Positions 1 to 7,257 of a stretch of DNA of 32,323 bases are shown in pieces. The stretch comes from Urechidicola sp. (GTDB lineage: Bacteria > Bacteroidota > Bacteroidia > Flavobacteriales > Flavobacteriaceae): NCBI GenBank assembly GCA_028599075.1, contig JAQRMW010000279.1, positions 1 to 32,323 of the forward strand, read 5' to 3'. The number at the start of each line of letters is the position of its first letter. Position 1 is the first letter of the stretch. Below the pieces are notes generated by a model. The model had not been told where the DNA came from. It did no database searches and worked only from the letters and a program-made list of their open reading frames with translations. A program made the translations under genes and the position numbers.

Positions 1-83
1 GTTCTTTTTACATTTAAAGGAATGTGAATATCGTTATAATTATAGAAATAAAAATTTGTATATTAGCACCCTAAAATTAATCA

Positions 84-122
84 AAGATAACCCTCTTAAG
101 TTATCTTGAACCTATTTTTTTT
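84..122 (+). terminator. hairpin plus T-run upstream of pckA
   Basis: Positions 84-91 (AAGATAAC) pair perfectly with 100-107 (GTTATCTT), leaving an 8-nt loop, and a run of nine T follows at 114-122 after a 6-nt gap. It could be the terminator of a gene left of the window, or a leader structure of pckA. No gene is visible in 1-203. Confidence 0.4.
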
Positions 123-165
123 ATCAAAATCTTTCATATTAGTAATTTTATTAAAAAAAGTTAAT

Positions 166-173
166 TAATTTTG
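166..173 (+). promoter_or_regulatory. possible -7 element for pckA
   Basis: TAATTTTG at 166-173 fits the Bacteroidota -7 pattern TAnnTTTG, 30 nt before the pckA ATG. No TTG is found at the expected -33 distance, so the call rests on one half of the promoter only. Confidence 0.3.
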
Positions 174-203
174 CTCAAACAAATTCAATTAACTTAAAAT
201 ATA

Positions 204-1823
204 ATGGTAACTAACAACACAATTTCTAAAACGATTTCGTTAAGCGATTACGGTATTGAGAATGCGGTAATTAAGTACAATTTAAGTTCAGAAAAATTAC
301 ATGAAATTTGTCTTGAAAAAGGCTTAGGAAAAGAAGCAAGCTCAGGAGCTTTAGCTGTGAATACAGGAGAGTTCACAGGAAGATCTCCAAAAGACAGGTT
401 TATTGTTAAAGATGAATTAACAAAAGATCAAGTTTGGTGGGGAGATATTAACATCCCTTTTGAAGAAGAAGCTTTTGATAAGCTGTATTCAAAAATAACA
501 AAACATCTTTCTGGTAAAGAATTATTTGTGCGTGAGGCATATGCTTGTGCAGATCCAAGGTATCAAATGAACCTAAGAATCATCACAGAATTGCCTTGGG
601 TAAATTTATTTGCTCACAACATGTTTTTACGTCCAACAGAAAAACAATTAGAGAATTTTTCTCCGGAGTGGACAATATTACAAGCACCTAGTTTTATGGC
701 AGTACCTGCTGAAGATGGAACCCGTCAGCATAATTTTGCAGTATTGAGTTTTAAAAAGAAAACTATATTAATTGGTGGTACTGGATATACAGGAGAGGTT
801 AAAAAAGGAATTTTCTCTGCGCTAAATTTCATCCTTCCAGTTTTTAAAGATACCATGCCAATGCACTGTTCTGCCAATGTTGGAGATAACGGAGAAACTG
901 CAATTTTCTTCGGATTATCTGGAACAGGAAAGACAACTTTATCGGCAGATCCAAATAGAAAATTGATTGGAGATGATGAGCATGGTTGGACAAAAGATAA
1001 TACCATTTTTAATTTTGAAGGCGGATGTTATGCAAAAACCATCAATTTAAAAGAAGAAAGCGAACCAGAAATTTTTGCTGCTATTAAAAAAGGAGCTTTA
1101 CTAGAAAATGTACTTTTTAAAGAAGGTACAAATGAAGTAGATTTTGATGATGTCTCAATAACACAAAACACACGTGTTAGCTACCCAATTGATTTTATTG
1201 AGAATATTCAAACACCATCTATTGGTCAAAATCCAAAGAATATTTTCTTTTTAACTGCTGATGCTTTCGGAGTATTGCCTCCAATTTCTCGTTTGTTGCC
1301 AAACCAAGCAGCTTACCATTTCATATCTGGTTATACAGCAAAAGTAGCAGGTACTGAAGCAGGAATTGATGAGCCTGTGCCATCATTTTCAGCATGTTTT
1401 GGTGCGCCATTTATGCCATTACATCCAGCAAAATATGCTGAGATGTTAAGTGCTAAAATGAAAGAAGCAGGTGTAAATGTTTGGCTAGTAAATACTGGGT
1501 GGACAGGAGGTCCTTATGGTGTTGGAACACGTATGAAATTAAAATATACACGCGCTATGATTAATGCCGCGTTGAATGGCGATTTAGGAGAGTACAATTA
1601 TGAAGACTATCATGTGCATTCTGTTTTTGGAGTGGCACAACCTAGAACTTGTCCAGGTGTTCCTGATGAAGTTTTGAGCCCAAGAAGATCTTGGAGAGAT
1701 GATGAGGCCTATTATGAAATGGCCTTTAAATTATCAAATGCATTTAGAAAAAACTTTGATAAGTTTGAAGCCATTGCCAACGAAGAAATTAGACGAGGAG
1801 GCCCAGTTAGGTTTTCTAATTAG
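204..1823 (+). CDS. pckA: phosphoenolpyruvate carboxykinase (ATP)
   Basis: ATP-dependent PEP carboxykinase interconverts oxaloacetate plus ATP with PEP, CO2 and ADP in the cytoplasm, the entry step of gluconeogenesis. The 539-residue product has the usual family length. It carries the kinase-1a P-loop GLSGTGKTTL at about residues 237-246, followed by the metal-binding GDDEHGW stretch, and the N-terminal substrate-binding EFTGRSPKDRF segment. The C-terminal GGPYGVGTRMKL block is also typical. The ATG at 204 is the first in frame and starts an N-terminus of normal length. The gene stands alone and is followed by a strong hairpin at 1870-1917. Nothing looks truncated or unusual. Confidence 0.97.
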   Translation: MVTNNTISKTISLSDYGIENAVIKYNLSSEKLHEICLEKGLGKEASSGALAVNTGEFTGRSPKDRFIVKDELTKDQVWWGDINIPFEEEAFDKLYSKITKHLSGKELFVREAYACADPRYQMNLRIITELPWVNLFAHNMFLRPTEKQLENFSPEWTILQAPSFMAVPAEDGTRQHNFAVLSFKKKTILIGGTGYTGEVKKGIFSALNFILPVFKDTMPMHCSANVGDNGETAIFFGLSGTGKTTLSADPNRKLIGDDEHGWTKDNTIFNFEGGCYAKTINLKEESEPEIFAAIKKGALLENVLFKEGTNEVDFDDVSITQNTRVSYPIDFIENIQTPSIGQNPKNIFFLTADAFGVLPPISRLLPNQAAYHFISGYTAKVAGTEAGIDEPVPSFSACFGAPFMPLHPAKYAEMLSAKMKEAGVNVWLVNTGWTGGPYGVGTRMKLKYTRAMINAALNGDLGEYNYEDYHVHSVFGVAQPRTCPGVPDEVLSPRRSWRDDEAYYEMAFKLSNAFRKNFDKFEAIANEEIRRGGPVRFSN

Positions 1824-1869
1824 AAAGATTTGTTTAGAAAATATTTGAAGATTTTTAGACTGAAAAGTT

Positions 1870-1921
1870 AAATAGTATTGAGAGATAATATTTGTTTATT
1901 AGATCTCAATACTATTTTAGG
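1870..1921 (+). terminator. terminator after pckA
   Basis: Positions 1870-1883 (AAATAGTATTGAGA) are perfectly complementary to 1904-1917, a 14-bp stem with a 20-nt loop. The loop can add an inner AATA/TATT pairing. Only a short T-run follows, so termination strength is uncertain, but the position 47 nt after the pckA stop fits. Confidence 0.7.
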
Positions 1922-1930
1922 TTATATGCT

Positions 1931-1963
1931 TTGCGAGATAAAATAATATTCCGCTAAAATTTG
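1931..1963 (+). promoter_or_regulatory. possible promoter for clpP
   Basis: TTG at 1931-1933 is followed, after 21 nt, by TAAAATTTG at 1955-1963. This is the TAnnTTTG pattern with one extra base. The clpP ATG lies 35 nt downstream. Confidence 0.35.
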
Positions 1964-1997
1964 TATTTTTACCACTTATTATAATAAAACAAACTAC

Positions 1998-2657
1998 ATG
2001 AATTACGGAGAAGAATTTAAGAAATTTGCAATAAAAGATCAAGGTATTAATAGTATGTACTATGATAAATTGATTAGTAATGTAACTCCATATATTATGG
2101 AAGAGCGTCAATTAAACATCACTCAAATGGATGTTTTTTCGCGTTTAATGATGGATCGAATTATTTTTCTTGGTTCAGCAGTTGATGATTATGTAGCAAA
2201 TATTATTCAAGCACAATTGTTGTTTTTGGAGAGCACCGATAGTTCAAAAGACATTTCAATTTATATCAATTCACCCGGTGGTGGTGTTTATGCTGGATTG
2301 GGAATTTATGATACTATGCAATTCATTAAACCAGATATCGCTACTATTTGTACAGGTATGGCAGCTTCTATGGCAGCTGTATTGATGTGTGCTGGCGCCA
2401 AAGGAAAACGTTCTGCTTTACCACATTCTCGTATTATGATTCACCAACCTTTAGGTGGTGCTCAAGGACAAGCGAGTGATATCGAAATTACGGCACGTGA
2501 GATTTTAAAATTAAAAGGCGAGCTCTATGATATCATAGCAAAACACTCAGGGCAAACTGTAGATAAAGTTCATGACGATTCTGATCGTGATTACTGGATG
2601 AAAGCAGCCGAGGCAAAAGCCTATGGTATGATTGATGAAATTTTAGAGAGAAAATAA
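1998..2657 (+). CDS. clpP: ATP-dependent Clp protease proteolytic subunit
   Basis: ClpP is the serine-protease chamber of the cytoplasmic ClpXP/ClpAP proteases that degrade unfolded, stalled and tagged proteins. The 219-residue product contains the catalytic triad in its usual contexts: Ser124 in GMAASMAAVL, His149 in SRIMIHQPLGG and Asp198 in DRDYWM. The N-terminal ~25 residues (MNYGEEFKKFAIKDQG...) precede the axial-loop region and resemble the extended N-terminus seen in Bacteroidota ClpP. The ATG at 1998 is kept because no later Met gives a better start before conserved sequence. clpX follows after 87 bp in the same direction, the classic clpP-clpX order. Confidence 0.97.
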   Translation: MNYGEEFKKFAIKDQGINSMYYDKLISNVTPYIMEERQLNITQMDVFSRLMMDRIIFLGSAVDDYVANIIQAQLLFLESTDSSKDISIYINSPGGGVYAGLGIYDTMQFIKPDIATICTGMAASMAAVLMCAGAKGKRSALPHSRIMIHQPLGGAQGQASDIEITAREILKLKGELYDIIAKHSGQTVDKVHDDSDRDYWMKAAEAKAYGMIDEILERK

Positions 2658-2672
2658 ATTTAGTTGAATGTG

Positions 2673-2722
2673 TTTTGTTGTTTGTTGATAGTTAATTTTT
2701 TTCAATCAACAATCAACTAAAA
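2673..2722 (+). repeat. imperfect inverted repeat between clpP and clpX
   Basis: The arm at 2673-2691 pairs with 2703-2722, with 17 of 19 positions complementary and one bulged base, around an 11-nt T-rich loop. No T-run follows it. It begins 16 nt after the clpP stop and ends 23 nt before the clpX ATG, so it could stabilise or attenuate the dicistronic message. Confidence 0.55.
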
Positions 2723-2744
2723 ACCAACAACAAGGAATAAGATT

Positions 2745-3989
2745 ATGGCTAAAGAAGAAAATTTAGAATGTTCGTTTTGTGGACGTAAAAAGGCAGAAAC
2801 AGATTTGTTGATTGCTGGTTTGGATGCTCATATTTGTGATAAGTGTATAAAGCAAGCTCACGGAATTGTACTCGAAGAAGTTGCAGATAGTAAATCGAGC
2901 AATTTGTCTTCAGAGATTATATTAAAGAAACCTGTAGAAATCAAAGCATTTATCGATCAATATATGATTGGGCAAACCGATGCCAAACGTGTGATGTCTG
3001 TTGCCGTTTACAATCACTATAAAAGGTTGTTGCAAAAGAAGACAAAGGACGATGAAGATGAAGTGGAGATAGAAAAGTCTAATATGATTATTGTCGGTGA
3101 AACAGGAACAGGGAAAACTTTAATTGCGCGAACTATTGCACGTATGTTAAATGTTCCTTTTGCAATTGTTGATGCGACTGTATTAACAGAAGCAGGTTAT
3201 GTAGGAGAAGATGTAGAAACCATTTTAACTCGTCTTTTACAAGCTGTAGATTATAATGTAGATAAAGCACAACGCGGAATTGTTTTTATAGATGAGATTG
3301 ATAAAATTGCTCGCAAAGGTGATAATCCATCAATAACAAGAGATGTTTCTGGAGAGGGAGTGCAGCAAGCATTGTTAAAATTATTAGAAGGAACAATTGT
3401 AAATGTTCCGCCGAAAGGAGGAAGAAAACACCCAGATCAAAAATTTGTTGAGGTAGAAACAAAGAACATTTTATTTATTGCGGGTGGTGCTTTTTCTGGA
3501 ATTGATAAAGTAATTAGCAAAAGATTAAATCAGCAAGCGGTTGGGTATAGCGCTTCGATTAGTACCGATAAAGTAGATGATGAAAACTTATTGCAATATG
3601 TGTTGCCATCAGATTTAAAATCTTTCGGATTGATACCGGAGATTATTGGTCGTTTACCAGTATTAACACACATGAATCCTTTGGATGAAGAAACCTTAAG
3701 AGCTATTTTAACCGAACCAAAAAACTCTATTGTAAAACAATATATTAAGTTGTTTGAGATGGACGGTATCTCATTAACTTTTGATGAAAAAGCATTACAT
3801 TTTATTGTTGAAAAAGCAGTAGAATATAAATTAGGTGCCCGTGGACTACGTTCTTTATGTGAAGCAATTTTGACTGACGGGATGTTCGAATTACCGGGAA
3901 CTGATGTAAAAAAATTACAAGTGACGAAAAAATACGCTGAAGCAAAAGTATCTAAAGCAAAAATAAAACAACTAAAGGCAGTATCTTAA
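2745..3989 (+). CDS. clpX: ATP-dependent Clp protease ATP-binding subunit ClpX
   Basis: ClpX is the AAA+ unfoldase that recognises substrates and threads them into ClpP. The 414-residue product starts with a four-cysteine zinc finger (Cys pairs in CSFCGRK and CDKCIKQ, residues ~10-40). It then carries the AAA+ core: Walker A GETGTGKT at about 118-125, the pore-loop region GYVGEDVE, Walker [10 protein letters not shown], and the C-terminal ARGLRSLCE sensor-2 region. Length and motif order are normal. It is very probably co-transcribed with clpP 87 bp upstream. dnaG follows 60 bp downstream across a palindromic repeat. Confidence 0.97.
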   Translation: MAKEENLECSFCGRKKAETDLLIAGLDAHICDKCIKQAHGIVLEEVADSKSSNLSSEIILKKPVEIKAFIDQYMIGQTDAKRVMSVAVYNHYKRLLQKKTKDDEDEVEIEKSNMIIVGETGTGKTLIARTIARMLNVPFAIVDATVLTEAGYVGEDVETILTRLLQAVDYNVDKAQRGIVFIDEIDKIARKGDNPSITRDVSGEGVQQALLKLLEGTIVNVPPKGGRKHPDQKFVEVETKNILFIAGGAFSGIDKVISKRLNQQAVGYSASISTDKVDDENLLQYVLPSDLKSFGLIPEIIGRLPVLTHMNPLDEETLRAILTEPKNSIVKQYIKLFEMDGISLTFDEKALHFIVEKAVEYKLGARGLRSLCEAILTDGMFELPGTDVKKLQVTKKYAEAKVSKAKIKQLKAVS

Positions 3990-4011
3990 GAATTAACTTA
4001 CAAAATATTTT

Positions 4012-4044
4012 CCCCCTTGGGGAAATGTCCGAAGGACAAAGGGG
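4012..4044. repeat. REP-like palindromic element before dnaG
   Basis: CCCCTT at 4013-4018 pairs with AAGGGG at 4039-4044, and an inner GTCC/GGAC pair (4027-4030 with 4034-4037) closes a 3-nt loop. The element is compact and GC-rich in AT-rich surroundings. It lies between clpX and dnaG, ending 5 nt before the dnaG ATG. It contains an in-frame ATG at 4023 that is not a believable start. It looks like a dispersed intergenic palindrome of the kind common in flavobacteria, but one window cannot show copy number. Confidence 0.6.
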
Positions 4045-4049
4045 CTCAT

Positions 4050-5990
4050 ATGATTTCTAGAAACACCATTGATAAAGTTTTTGAAGCTGCTCGTGTAGAG
4101 GAGGTGATTGGTGAATTTGTACAACTCAAAAAAGCAGGTTCTAACTTTAAAGGCTTAAGTCCGTTTTCTGATGAGAAATCTCCTTCTTTTATGGTGTCTC
4201 CTGTCAAACAAATCTGGAAAGATTTTTCTTCTGGTAAAGGTGGCAATGCTATTTCGTTTATTATGGAGCACGAACATTATTCGTACCCAGAAGCTATCAG
4301 GTTCTTAGCAAAAAAGTACAATATCGAAATTGAGGAAACCGATCAGACCGATGAACAAAAAGAACAGGCAAGTGAGCGAGAGTCTATGTTTTTGGTGTCT
4401 GAATATGCACGAGATTATTACCACGATATTTTAGTAAATAACCCTAAAGGGAAAGCCATTGGACTTTCTTATTTTAAGGAGCGTGGTTATACCGATGAGA
4501 CAATTAAAAGTTTTGAGTTGGGTTATGGTCTAGATGATTGGACAGCTTTTACTGATACGGCTTTAAAAAAAGGATATGATGTAAAATATCTAGAACAAAC
4601 AGGACTTACTATTGTCAATGAGACACGGAGATTCGATCGTTTTAAAGGTCGTGTTTTGTTTCCTATTCACAGTATGAGTGGTCGTGTTTTAGGGTTTGGT
4701 GGGCGTATTTTAACTAACGAGAAGAAAGCAGCGAAATATCTAAATTCACCCGAGAGTGATATCTATCATAAGAGTAAAGTTTTGTACGGAATTTATCATG
4801 CAAAACAATCCATTGCAAAAGAAAACAACTGTTTTTTAGTAGAGGGTTATACGGATGTTATTTCATTTTATCAAAATGGAGTTGAGAACGTTGTTGCATC
4901 TTCTGGTACGGCTTTGACTCCAGATCAAATTAGGCTGATAAGAAGACTCACGCCAAATATCACAATTTTATTTGATGGAGATGCAGCAGGTATTAGAGCA
5001 TCACTTCGTGGAATCGATTTGATTTTAGAACAGGGGATGAATGTAAAGGTGTTGACTTTTCCTGATGGTGATGATCCAGATAGTTTTTCTAAACGTGTTT
5101 CTTCCGACGAGTTAAAAGCATATCTTGATAAAAATGCGCAAGATTTTATCAACTTTAAAGTGTCTTTGTTGATGGAGGACGCACAGAATGACCCTGTAAA
5201 AAAAGCAGGATTGATTAGAGATATTGTGGTGAGTATTTCTAAAATTCCGGATAGGATTCAGAAAGAAGTATATATTCAAGAATGTGCACGTATTATGCAA
5301 ATTTCTGAAAATGTCCTATTCAGTGAATTGGCTCAAATTTTTAAAAAAGAACAGCGTGACGCTTCAAAAAGACCGCCACAGCAAATGCATCCGGTTGAAC
5401 CTGTTTTGCAAAAAACACAATCAGTTGAAGAAGTAAATGAGCTGCTAAAATACGAACGCGAAATTATAAAGGTATTATTATTACACGGAAACAAAAAGGT
5501 TGATTTCACTGAAATTATAGAAGAAGATAATGTCATAAAAAAGGAAACTTATAACAGTTCAGTAGCTAGAGAAATTTATTTGAATTTACAAGATGATGAA
5601 ATTGAATTTACCAATGAATTGTTTCAGCAAGTCTATTTTGACATTATCAATCAATTGAATCAAAATGAAGAAATTAATATAGATTCCTTTGTTAATCATA
5701 CTGATACTCAGGTTGCAACTTTAGTCACCAATATTTTAATGGATGATGAAGAGCATACCTTAAGCAACTGGACTCGTAGAGAAATTCATGTAAAACATAA
5801 CACAGAGCAAATAATTACAAAAGCAACTACAGATTGTATTCTTAATTTGCGTAGAATTTTAATAAAAGAAAAAATTGAAGATTTAAAAACAGAGATTTCT
5901 TCTGACAAAAACAACGATATTATGGAAGTTGTTGTGGATTATACAAGCTTAAATACACTTATTTCTAAAGAGTTAAGTAGAGTATTATAA
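4050..5990 (+). CDS. dnaG: DNA primase
   Basis: DnaG makes the RNA primers used at the replication fork. The 646-residue product has the N-terminal domain (1-100), the TOPRIM catalytic core with EGYTDVISF and the FDGDAAG metal-binding motif (about residues 260-330), and a C-terminal helicase-interaction region. The start was placed at the ATG at 4050 (MISRNTIDKV), because upstream in-frame codons read through a palindromic repeat. Odd point: the family's N-terminal zinc ribbon is present by alignment, but its Cys and His ligands are replaced. The segments read GLSPFSDEKSPSF and WKDFSSGKGGNA where most primases have CPFHxEK and CFGCG. The rest of the protein looks intact. Confidence 0.95.
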   Translation: MISRNTIDKVFEAARVEEVIGEFVQLKKAGSNFKGLSPFSDEKSPSFMVSPVKQIWKDFSSGKGGNAISFIMEHEHYSYPEAIRFLAKKYNIEIEETDQTDEQKEQASERESMFLVSEYARDYYHDILVNNPKGKAIGLSYFKERGYTDETIKSFELGYGLDDWTAFTDTALKKGYDVKYLEQTGLTIVNETRRFDRFKGRVLFPIHSMSGRVLGFGGRILTNEKKAAKYLNSPESDIYHKSKVLYGIYHAKQSIAKENNCFLVEGYTDVISFYQNGVENVVASSGTALTPDQIRLIRRLTPNITILFDGDAAGIRASLRGIDLILEQGMNVKVLTFPDGDDPDSFSKRVSSDELKAYLDKNAQDFINFKVSLLMEDAQNDPVKKAGLIRDIVVSISKIPDRIQKEVYIQECARIMQISENVLFSELAQIFKKEQRDASKRPPQQMHPVEPVLQKTQSVEEVNELLKYEREIIKVLLLHGNKKVDFTEIIEEDNVIKKETYNSSVAREIYLNLQDDEIEFTNELFQQVYFDIINQLNQNEEINIDSFVNHTDTQVATLVTNILMDDEEHTLSNWTRREIHVKHNTEQIITKATTDCILNLRRILIKEKIEDLKTEISSDKNNDIMEVVVDYTSLNTLISKELSRVL

Positions 5991-6009
5991 ACCCTCGAAA
6001 AGATACAAT

Positions 6010-6040
6010 TTGTATTTTAGGATGTAATTCCCTACATTTG
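6010..6040 (+). promoter_or_regulatory. Bacteroidota-type promoter for small ORF 1
   Basis: TTG at 6010-6012, a 20-nt spacer and TACATTTG at 6033-6040 match the TTG / TAnnTTTG promoter exactly. The predicted start of transcription is near 6047, about 45 nt before the ATG at 6093. This is one of the cleanest promoters in the window, which argues that the small ORFs are expressed independently of dnaG. Confidence 0.65.
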
Positions 6041-6092
6041 AATTGCTAATATAGTTTTTCCCCACAAGAATTGCTAAAAAAAGAAAATTGTT

Positions 6093-6215
6093 ATGAGTGC
6101 ACTGAAAAAGTATTCAAGAGTATTAATATTATTTATTAATATTCCCTTTGCGATTACAAATGCTGCAAAACAGCGTCTTCGAAAAAAAGCAAAAATTATT
6201 TTAAGTACAATTTAA
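6093..6215 (+). CDS. small basic protein, copy 1 of a tandem pair
   Basis: This 40-residue ORF runs from an ATG at 6093 to a TAA at 6213-6215. I do not recognise the family. The product has a hydrophobic middle (VLILFINIPFAIT, residues 10-22) and a strongly basic C-terminal part (KQRLRKKAK, 26-34). It aligns without gaps to the product of the next ORF, with 20 of 40 residues identical. The pairing includes IPF, KQR, RKK and IIL, with several synonymous third-base changes. This protein-level conservation between neighbours, plus a well-formed promoter and a terminator hairpin, is why I call it a gene. A membrane-active peptide or RNA-binding peptide are both possible; neither is shown. Confidence 0.6.
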   Translation: MSALKKYSRVLILFINIPFAITNAAKQRLRKKAKIILSTI

Positions 6216-6216
6216 A

Positions 6217-6241
6217 ATACCCACTACTGGGTATGGTTTTT
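6217..6241 (+). terminator. intrinsic terminator after small ORF 1
   Basis: ATACCCA at 6217-6223 pairs perfectly with TGGGTAT at 6228-6234 around a CTAC loop, followed by GG and a run of six T. It begins one base after the stop codon of small ORF 1, so it would make that ORF monocistronic. Confidence 0.75.
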
Positions 6242-6256
6242 TGTTGTTGAATTGTT

Positions 6257-6276
6257 TTATTAGTGAAAACTAATAA
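6257..6276 (+). promoter_or_regulatory. hairpin with GAAA tetraloop in the leader of small ORF 2
   Basis: TTATTAGT at 6257-6264 pairs with ACTAATAA at 6269-6276, closing a GAAA loop. It ends 8 nt before the ATG of the second small ORF, where a translation-initiation region would sit. It may modulate translation or act as a processing site. Confidence 0.5.
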
Positions 6277-6284
6277 GAATTGCT

Positions 6285-6419
6285 ATGAAGAGTATAAAGC
6301 ATTATTTAAAAGTATTACAAAATTTTTTACGTATTCCTTTTTCTATCAGTAACGGAATAAAACAGCGTATTCGAAAAAAGATGCATATTATTTTGAATGA
6401 AGCAGCATCAACTTTTTAA
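6285..6419 (+). CDS. small basic protein, copy 2 of a tandem pair
   Basis: This 44-residue ORF starts at the ATG at 6285 and ends with a TAA at 6417-6419. It is a paralogue of the preceding ORF: 20 of the first 40 residues match without a gap, and it has a 4-residue longer C-terminus. It keeps the IPFSIS hydrophobic segment and the basic KQRIRKK block. The sequence AAGAATTGCTA precedes both ORFs. The last 12 bases overlap the 3' end of nadE on the opposite strand. Function is unknown. Tandem duplication of tiny hydrophobic-basic peptides is reminiscent of type I toxin or small membrane protein loci, but I saw no convincing antisense promoter. Confidence 0.58.
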   Translation: MKSIKHYLKVLQNFLRIPFSISNGIKQRIRKKMHIILNEAASTF

Positions 6420-7199
6420 TTCATCAGAAATTGTGCATACAGGAATCGGAATCATCTTATGTTGGTTAGCTGTATTCAATCGTTTGTAAATATTAAACAC
6501 CTCTTGTTTTCTTCCTTCAAAATCAGTAGCTGATTTTTTTTCTGAATCCATTTGCATTGCCCATTCGAGTTCTGGGTAAGAAGCACCAATCTGATCTTCA
6601 TCTGTTCGGTCATCGCCCCATAAGCCATCGGTTGGTGCTGCCACTAAAATTTCTTTGTTGATGTTTAAATGTGCTGCTAATTCAAAGATTTCGGATTTTA
6701 ACAAATCAGCAATCGGACTTAAATCTACACCGCCATCACCGTACTTTGTGTAAAAACCAACACCAAAATCTTCAATCTTATTTCCAGTTCCAACAACTAA
6801 ATAACCATGTAATGCTGCAAAATAATATAAGGATGTCATACGTAACCTTGCACGTGTGTTTGCTAAAGTCATAAAGCGATCATCTTCATTTTCGACAGGA
6901 GGGAAAGCTTGGACTAAGCTGTCAAAAACAGGAGTTAAGTTAACTTGCTCATTGGTTACTTTGTTAAAATTATCTTGTAGCCAAGCTATGTGATTGACAG
7001 CCCTCGACACTTGATTGTTTTCTTGATGAATAGGCATTTCTAAACACAATAATTCCAATCCTGTTTTAGCGCATAAAGTGGATGTTAGTGCAGAATCGAT
7101 TCCGCCAGAAATACCAATTACAAACCCTTTAGCATTCGCTTTTTGAGCATAATCTTTTAACCAATTAACAATATGATTTATGACTTTTTCAGAATTCAT
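6408..7199 (-). CDS. nadE: NAD(+) synthase, ammonia-dependent type
   Basis: NadE performs the last step of NAD biosynthesis, amidating deamido-NAD with ATP. At 263 residues it has only the synthetase domain and no N-terminal glutaminase domain, so ammonia is the expected nitrogen donor. The pyrophosphate-binding loop SGGIDSALT lies at residues 31-39, followed by substrate-binding segments such as GTGNKIEDFGVGFYTKYGDGGVD and the DLLKSEIF region. The start at 7199 is the only ATG before conserved sequence. It diverges from gldB, with 58 bp between the two starts; nadE next to gldBC is a familiar flavobacterial arrangement. Its 3' end overlaps small ORF 2. Confidence 0.96.
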   Translation of the reverse strand: MNSEKVINHIVNWLKDYAQKANAKGFVIGISGGIDSALTSTLCAKTGLELLCLEMPIHQENNQVSRAVNHIAWLQDNFNKVTNEQVNLTPVFDSLVQAFPPVENEDDRFMTLANTRARLRMTSLYYFAALHGYLVVGTGNKIEDFGVGFYTKYGDGGVDLSPIADLLKSEIFELAAHLNINKEILVAAPTDGLWGDDRTDEDQIGASYPELEWAMQMDSEKKSATDFEGRKQEVFNIYKRLNTANQHKMIPIPVCTISDELKS

Positions 7200-7213
7200 G
7201 GAAAACTATTTAG

Positions 7214-7221
7214 TATTTTTG
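7214..7221 (+). promoter_or_regulatory. -7 element for gldB
   Basis: TATTTTTG matches TAnnTTTG perfectly, 37 nt before the gldB ATG. There is no clear -33 TTG at the right spacing. Confidence 0.45.
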
Positions 7222-7257
7222 TGCGTTGTAATAATCGAATGCAAAGATAAGAATTCT

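Noticed and set aside
4017-4049. Upstream start of the dnaG ORF
   Set aside because: The added residues translate a palindromic repeat; the ATG at 4050 gives the normal primase N-terminus.
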